Below, piece after piece: positions 60,530 to 64,000 of a DNA stretch of 64,000 nt (positions are counted from its first letter, which is position 1; every line of letters begins with the position of its first letter). This stretch comes from Billgrantia endophytica (GTDB lineage Bacteria > Pseudomonadota > Gammaproteobacteria > Pseudomonadales > Halomonadaceae): contig NZ_PNRF01000032.1 of assembly GCF_002879615.1 (NCBI RefSeq), positions 1-64,000 of the forward strand, written 5' to 3'. A program made the position numbers and the translations under genes. The notes below the pieces were generated by a model, which was not told where the DNA came from, searched no databases, and saw only the letters and a program-made list of their open reading frames with translations.

Positions 60530-60634
60530 TACCCGGCATTCGAATGTAACGTCCCGCTGCGGTCGGCCCGACTACCGTCCGCAGCCGGCATCCAAGATCG
60601 CCGTTCACGGATTAGTGAGGCGAAGGAGAGAGTC

Positions 60635-62206
60635 ATGAGCCAAAATGTCGACAACATCAAACCGAGTTACCCGCTGTTCCGCGATCAGGAATACAAGGAC
60701 TCGCTCGCTCTGAAGCGCGATGGTTTCGAAGAGAAGCATCCGCAGGAGACGATCGACGAAACCTTCCTGTGGACCACCACCGAGGAATACCAGGAACTGA
60801 ACTTCCAGCGCGAGGCGCTGACCATCAACCCGGCCAAGGCCTGCCAGCCGCTGGGGGCGGTACTGTGCGCGCTGGGCTTCGAGAAGACCATGCCCTACGT
60901 GCATGGCTCGCAGGGCTGCGTGGCCTACTTCCGCACCTACTTCAACCGCCACTTCAAGGAGCCGATCGCCTGCGTATCCGACTCCATGACCGAGGACGCG
61001 GCGGTGTTCGGCGGCCAGCAGAACATGAAGGACGGACTGCAGAACTGTCGGGAAACCTACAAGCCCGAGATGATCGCGGTATCCACCACCTGCATGGCCG
61101 AGGTCATCGGCGACGACCTCAACGCCTTCATCAACAACACCAAGAAGGACGGTTTCGTCCCGGAAGAGTTTCCGACGCCATTCGCTCACACGCCGAGCTT
61201 CGTCGGCAGCCACGTCACCGGCTGGGACAACATGTTCGAAGGCATCGCCCGCTACTTCACCTTGAACCACATGGAAGACAAGGTGGTGGGCAGCAACCAC
61301 AAGATCAACATCGTGCCGGGTTTCGAGACCTACCTGGGCAACTTCCGTGTGATCAAGCGCATGCTTGACGAGATGGAGGTCGGCTACACGCTTCTCTCCG
61401 ACCCGGAAGAGGTGCTGGATACACCGGCCGATGGGCAGTTCCGCATGTATTCCGGCGGTACCACCCAGGAGGAGATCAAGGATGCCCCGAACGCCTGCGA
61501 TACCCTGCTGCTGCAGCCGTGGCAGTTGACCAAGACCGAGAAGCTGGTCAAGAACACCTGGAAACACGAGGCACCCAAGATAAGCATTCCCATGGGACTG
61601 GACGGGACCGACGAATTCCTGATGAAAGTCAGCGAAATCACCGGTCATGAAATCCCGGAAAGCCTGACCAGGGAGCGGGGTCGCCTGGTCGACATGATGA
61701 CCGACTCGCATGCCTGGCTGCATGGCCAGCGCTTCGCGCTGTGGGGCGATCCGGACTTCGTGCTGGGCATGGTCCGCTTCCTGCTGGAACTGGGTGCCGA
61801 GCCGACGCACATTCTCGCCAACAACGGTAACAAGCGCTGGAAGAAGGCCATGGAGGCGCTGCTGGGAACCTCGCCCTACGGCGCGAACAGTACCGTTCAT
61901 GTCGGCAAGGACCTGTGGCACATGCGTTCGCTGGTATTCACCGACAAGCCCGACTTCATGATCGGTAACAGCTACGGCAAGTTCATCCAGCGTGACACGC
62001 TGCACAAGGGCAAGGAGTTCGAGGTACCGCTGATCCGTCTCGGTTTCCCGATCTTCGACCGTCATCACCTGCATCGCCAGACAACCCTGGGTTACGAAGG
62101 CGCCATGCAGATCCTGACCACCCTGGTCAATGCCGTGCTCGAGCGCCTGGACGAAGAGACCCGTGGCATGCAGACCACCGACTACAACTACGACCTGGTT
62201 CGCTGA
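60635..62206 (+). CDS. nifK: Nitrogenase molybdenum-iron protein beta chain NifK
   Basis: 523 residues, the long NifK form of the Azotobacter group. P-cluster cysteines Cys70 (INPAKACQPLG), Cys95 (HGSQGCVAYFR) and Cys153 (VSTTCMAEVIGDD) match Azotobacter numbering. GAAGGAGAG precedes the ATG. Confidence 0.98.
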   Translation: MSQNVDNIKPSYPLFRDQEYKDSLALKRDGFEEKHPQETIDETFLWTTTEEYQELNFQREALTINPAKACQPLGAVLCALGFEKTMPYVHGSQGCVAYFRTYFNRHFKEPIACVSDSMTEDAAVFGGQQNMKDGLQNCRETYKPEMIAVSTTCMAEVIGDDLNAFINNTKKDGFVPEEFPTPFAHTPSFVGSHVTGWDNMFEGIARYFTLNHMEDKVVGSNHKINIVPGFETYLGNFRVIKRMLDEMEVGYTLLSDPEEVLDTPADGQFRMYSGGTTQEEIKDAPNACDTLLLQPWQLTKTEKLVKNTWKHEAPKISIPMGLDGTDEFLMKVSEITGHEIPESLTRERGRLVDMMTDSHAWLHGQRFALWGDPDFVLGMVRFLLELGAEPTHILANNGNKRWKKAMEALLGTSPYGANSTVHVGKDLWHMRSLVFTDKPDFMIGNSYGKFIQRDTLHKGKEFEVPLIRLGFPIFDRHHLHRQTTLGYEGAMQILTTLVNAVLERLDEETRGMQTTDYNYDLVR

Positions 62207-62294
62207 GGTTGTGCCTGTGCCGGGGTGGCTCGCGCCGCCCCGGCATGTCCTTTGGCGAGTGTTTTCGCCGATTCCTCTGTCATGGAGTCACCTC

Positions 62295-62513
62295 ATGCCC
62301 AATGTCATGATCCGCCGCAACCCGCAAGGTCAACTGACGTTCTACATCGCCAAGAAAGACCAGGAAGAGATCGTGCTCGCCCTCGAACATGACGGCCCCG
62401 AGCGTTGGGGAGGAGAAGTCTCCCTGGCCGATGGCTCCAGCTATTATCTCGAGCCGTTGCCGGCACCGCCCAAGCTGCCGATCACGTTGCGTGCCAAGCG
62501 AGGCGGCGGCTGA
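62295..62513 (+). CDS. nifT: NifT/FixU protein
   Basis: 72 residues: MPNVMIRRNPQGQLTFYIAK, then VSLADGSSYYLEPLPAPPKL. Small basic protein of unknown function always found after nifK. The ATG at 62295 gives the family start. Confidence 0.93.
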   Translation: MPNVMIRRNPQGQLTFYIAKKDQEEIVLALEHDGPERWGGEVSLADGSSYYLEPLPAPPKLPITLRAKRGGG

Positions 62514-62529
62514 AGAATTAGGGAGGCGA

Positions 62530-63255
62530 ATGGTGGAGCGGTCGCGATTACCGGCTCATCTGGCGCTGCGCATCGCCCTGGCGGCACGTGAACTGAGCGG
62601 AGTGGAAACCGCTCGGCTACTGGATGCCCTGCTGGCGGCGACCGGTGGGCGTATCACCGAGGCACGCCTGGGCAAGCTGCGCCTGGCCCGCTTGCGTGCC
62701 TGCCTGCGGGTATCGATCGGCGTCGCCGCGTCGGTCCCCAGCGAGCGTCAATTGCAGCGTGCCGTCGGTCTGCTCAAGGGGCGCGGCGTCAGCATGCCAG
62801 AGGAGCCGTTGCCGATTCCCCTGCCGTATTGCGAGGGTGAGGACCTGTGCGGCTCGGTGCGCATCGCCTGCGCATCCAACGAGGGCGAGCGACTGGATGG
62901 CCGCTTCAGCAATTGCGCGCGTTTTCTCATCTATCAGATATCGCCTTGTGCCAACCGCCTGATCGCACTGCGCCAACCCGCGCCGCCGGGCGAGGATGAA
63001 GACCGCCATACCGCGCGCGCGGAGCTGCTGCGAGACTGCCAGTTGCTCTACACCCTGAGCATCGGGGCTCCGGCGGCGGCCAAGGTGGTTCGCGCCGGCG
63101 TGCATCCGGTGAAGGTGGGCGACCCCGTGCCGGCACGGGAGATCGTCGAAGAGCTGCAGCGGGTGCTGGCCGCCGCGCCGCCGCCCTGGTTGGCCAAGGC
63201 CATGGGCGTGGAGCCAGACCAACGACTCCGCTTCATCTGCAATCGCCAGGAGTGA
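62530..63255 (+). CDS. nifY: Nitrogenase accessory protein NifY
   Basis: 241 residues from an ATG behind GGGAGG. Same layout as nafY: helical N-terminal domain (HLALRIALAARELSGVETAR) and cofactor-binding domain (SVRIACASNEGERLDGRFSN, GAPAAAKVVRAGVHPVKV, AAPPPWLAKAMGVEPDQRL). It stabilises apo-dinitrogenase before FeMo-co insertion. Note the two conserved linker-domain helices are more Leu/Arg-rich than in nafY. Confidence 0.9.
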   Translation: MVERSRLPAHLALRIALAARELSGVETARLLDALLAATGGRITEARLGKLRLARLRACLRVSIGVAASVPSERQLQRAVGLLKGRGVSMPEEPLPIPLPYCEGEDLCGSVRIACASNEGERLDGRFSNCARFLIYQISPCANRLIALRQPAPPGEDEDRHTARAELLRDCQLLYTLSIGAPAAAKVVRAGVHPVKVGDPVPAREIVEELQRVLAAAPPPWLAKAMGVEPDQRLRFICNRQE

Positions 63256-63264
63256 GGACTCACC

Positions 63265-63534
63265 ATGATCGACCAGACACTGCTTTCCAGCGTGATTCAA
63301 CGGGCCGAGAAGGACACGCTCGATGAGACGTTGATCGCCAGCCTGCGCAGCGCTTATCCCGGGGTGCACTTCACCTTGTGCATGGACGACGACATTGCGG
63401 TCAACGCCAAGCCCGTCGCCGAGCGGTTGGGCTTCAATGTCTATCTCGTCAATTCCAGCGATCACTGCTCGGTGCTGACCAACGATCCCGATGCCGCCTC
63501 CGGATTCGTGCTGGCGGAAGTCATTGCAGATTAA
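63265..63534 (+). CDS. Small conserved nif-cluster protein
   Basis: 89 residues: TLLSSVIQRAEKDTLDETLI, YPGVHFTLCMDDDIAVNAKP, GFNVYLVNSSDHCSVLTNDP. Alpha/beta, slightly acidic, two cysteines. It occupies the place of the unnamed ORF between nifY and lrv in Azotobacter. Possibly DUF6129, which I recall as a nif-associated family; function unknown. Confidence 0.85.
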   Translation: MIDQTLLSSVIQRAEKDTLDETLIASLRSAYPGVHFTLCMDDDIAVNAKPVAERLGFNVYLVNSSDHCSVLTNDPDAASGFVLAEVIAD

Positions 63535-63542
63535 GGCGCCCC

Positions 63543-64000
63543 ATGCCGGACGATACAGATCAGGACATCACCCCCATCGGCGATTGCCGCGCCTGCTCCT
63601 TCCGCCGCAGCCTGCTGTTGGCCGGCCGCTGTACGCCAGGCAACACCTGTGTGGCGGTGCACAGCGGACGGCAGATCGATCGTTTCTTCCGCCACAACCC
63701 GCAGATGGCGACGCAGTACCTGGGTGACCCATTCTGGGAACGCCGTGCCATCGCCGTGCGCTATGCGCCGGTCGAGACTCTCGTCCCGCTGATGCGCGAC
63801 AGAGACGAAGCGGTACGCCGGGCCGTGGCCTATCGCTTGCCTCGCGAGCAGCTCTACGAACTCATGCATGACGAGGATCGCGAGGTACGCATCACCGTTG
63901 CCGATCGTCTGCCGCTCGAACAACTGGAGCGGATGGCCGACGATCGCGACTATCTGGTCCGCGCCTATGTGGTCCAGCGAATCGCGCCGGGGCGCCTGTT
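63543..64000 (+). CDS. lrv: LRV (leucine-rich variant) iron-sulfur repeat protein, 3' end cut
   Basis: At least 152 residues, running off the window. The N-terminal 4Fe-4S cluster segment has cysteines in GDCRACSFRRSLLLAGRC and TPGNTCVAVHSGRQIDRFFR; it is followed by LRV helical repeats (DPFWERRAIAVRYAPVETL, DRDEAVRRAVAYRLPREQL, DEDREVRITVADRLPLEQLE). It matches the Azotobacter LRV protein encoded between nifY and nifE, so nifENX should follow beyond the window. Confidence 0.9.
   Translation, partial: MPDDTDQDITPIGDCRACSFRRSLLLAGRCTPGNTCVAVHSGRQIDRFFRHNPQMATQYLGDPFWERRAIAVRYAPVETLVPLMRDRDEAVRRAVAYRLPREQLYELMHDEDREVRITVADRLPLEQLERMADDRDYLVRAYVVQRIAPGRL

Overview
The window is high-GC DNA from a gammaproteobacterium, most likely a halophile of the Halomonadaceae. 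I infer this from the housekeeping genes, the M42 peptidase of the osmoprotectant (NAGGN) type and very acidic exported proteins; nothing in the window fixes the species. No CRISPR array or complete insertion sequence is visible.

Positions 1-11,100: the end of etfB and all of etfA; a converging operon with a TAXI-type TRAP transporter, a gamma-carbonic-anhydrase-like (PaaY/CaiE) protein and a sulfurtransferase; a zinc alcohol/formaldehyde-type dehydrogenase with small membrane genes, one of them frameshifted; an IS4-type transposase remnant; a tiny secreted Glu/Asp-rich protein; and a DUF4236 protein. Positions 11,900-22,700 hold a peptide/amino-acid scavenging locus: M42 peptidase, FCD-type GntR regulator, a dipeptide ABC transporter whose second permease and first ATPase are one fused protein, a DUF1028 protein, an M20 amidohydrolase, and a short soluble MCP-like protein.

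Positions 22,700-27,660 are a decayed prophage ending at tRNA-Arg(CCT): a frameshifted tail-tip gene, an endolysin (amidase) fragment, small phage-type genes, a DUF333 lipoprotein and an integrase without its catalytic domain. This region also carries a second copy of the secreted acidic protein, with the same signal peptide and terminator as the copy near 9.2 kb. Positions 27,790-38,580 are ordinary chromosome: amidase, cmoM, rsmC, greB, a TPR protein, nudF-DUF1249-cpdA, cysDN and an App1-type phosphatase.

From 38,634 to the end lies a molybdenum nitrogenase island with Azotobacter/Pseudomonas-type gene order: nifB-fdxN-nifO-nifQ-rhdN-grx (minus strand), modABC with divergent modE, nifLA (minus), rnfABCDGEH-nafY (plus), a two-gene minus-strand unit encoding a SIR2-like protein and an unknown protein, then nifHDKTY, a small conserved nif ORF and lrv (cut by the window end). 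The parts fit together as follows: ModE and ModABC supply molybdate; NifQ, NifB, NifO, FdxN and the glutaredoxin serve cofactor assembly; Rnf supplies low-potential electrons; NafY/NifY escort cofactor or apo-enzyme; NifL gates NifA. Five -24/-12 promoters (nifB, nifL, rnfA, the SIR2-like gene, nifH) and four TGT-N10-ACA NifA sites can be read directly. The SIR2-like pair appears wired into the nif regulon and is the most interesting unexplained element.
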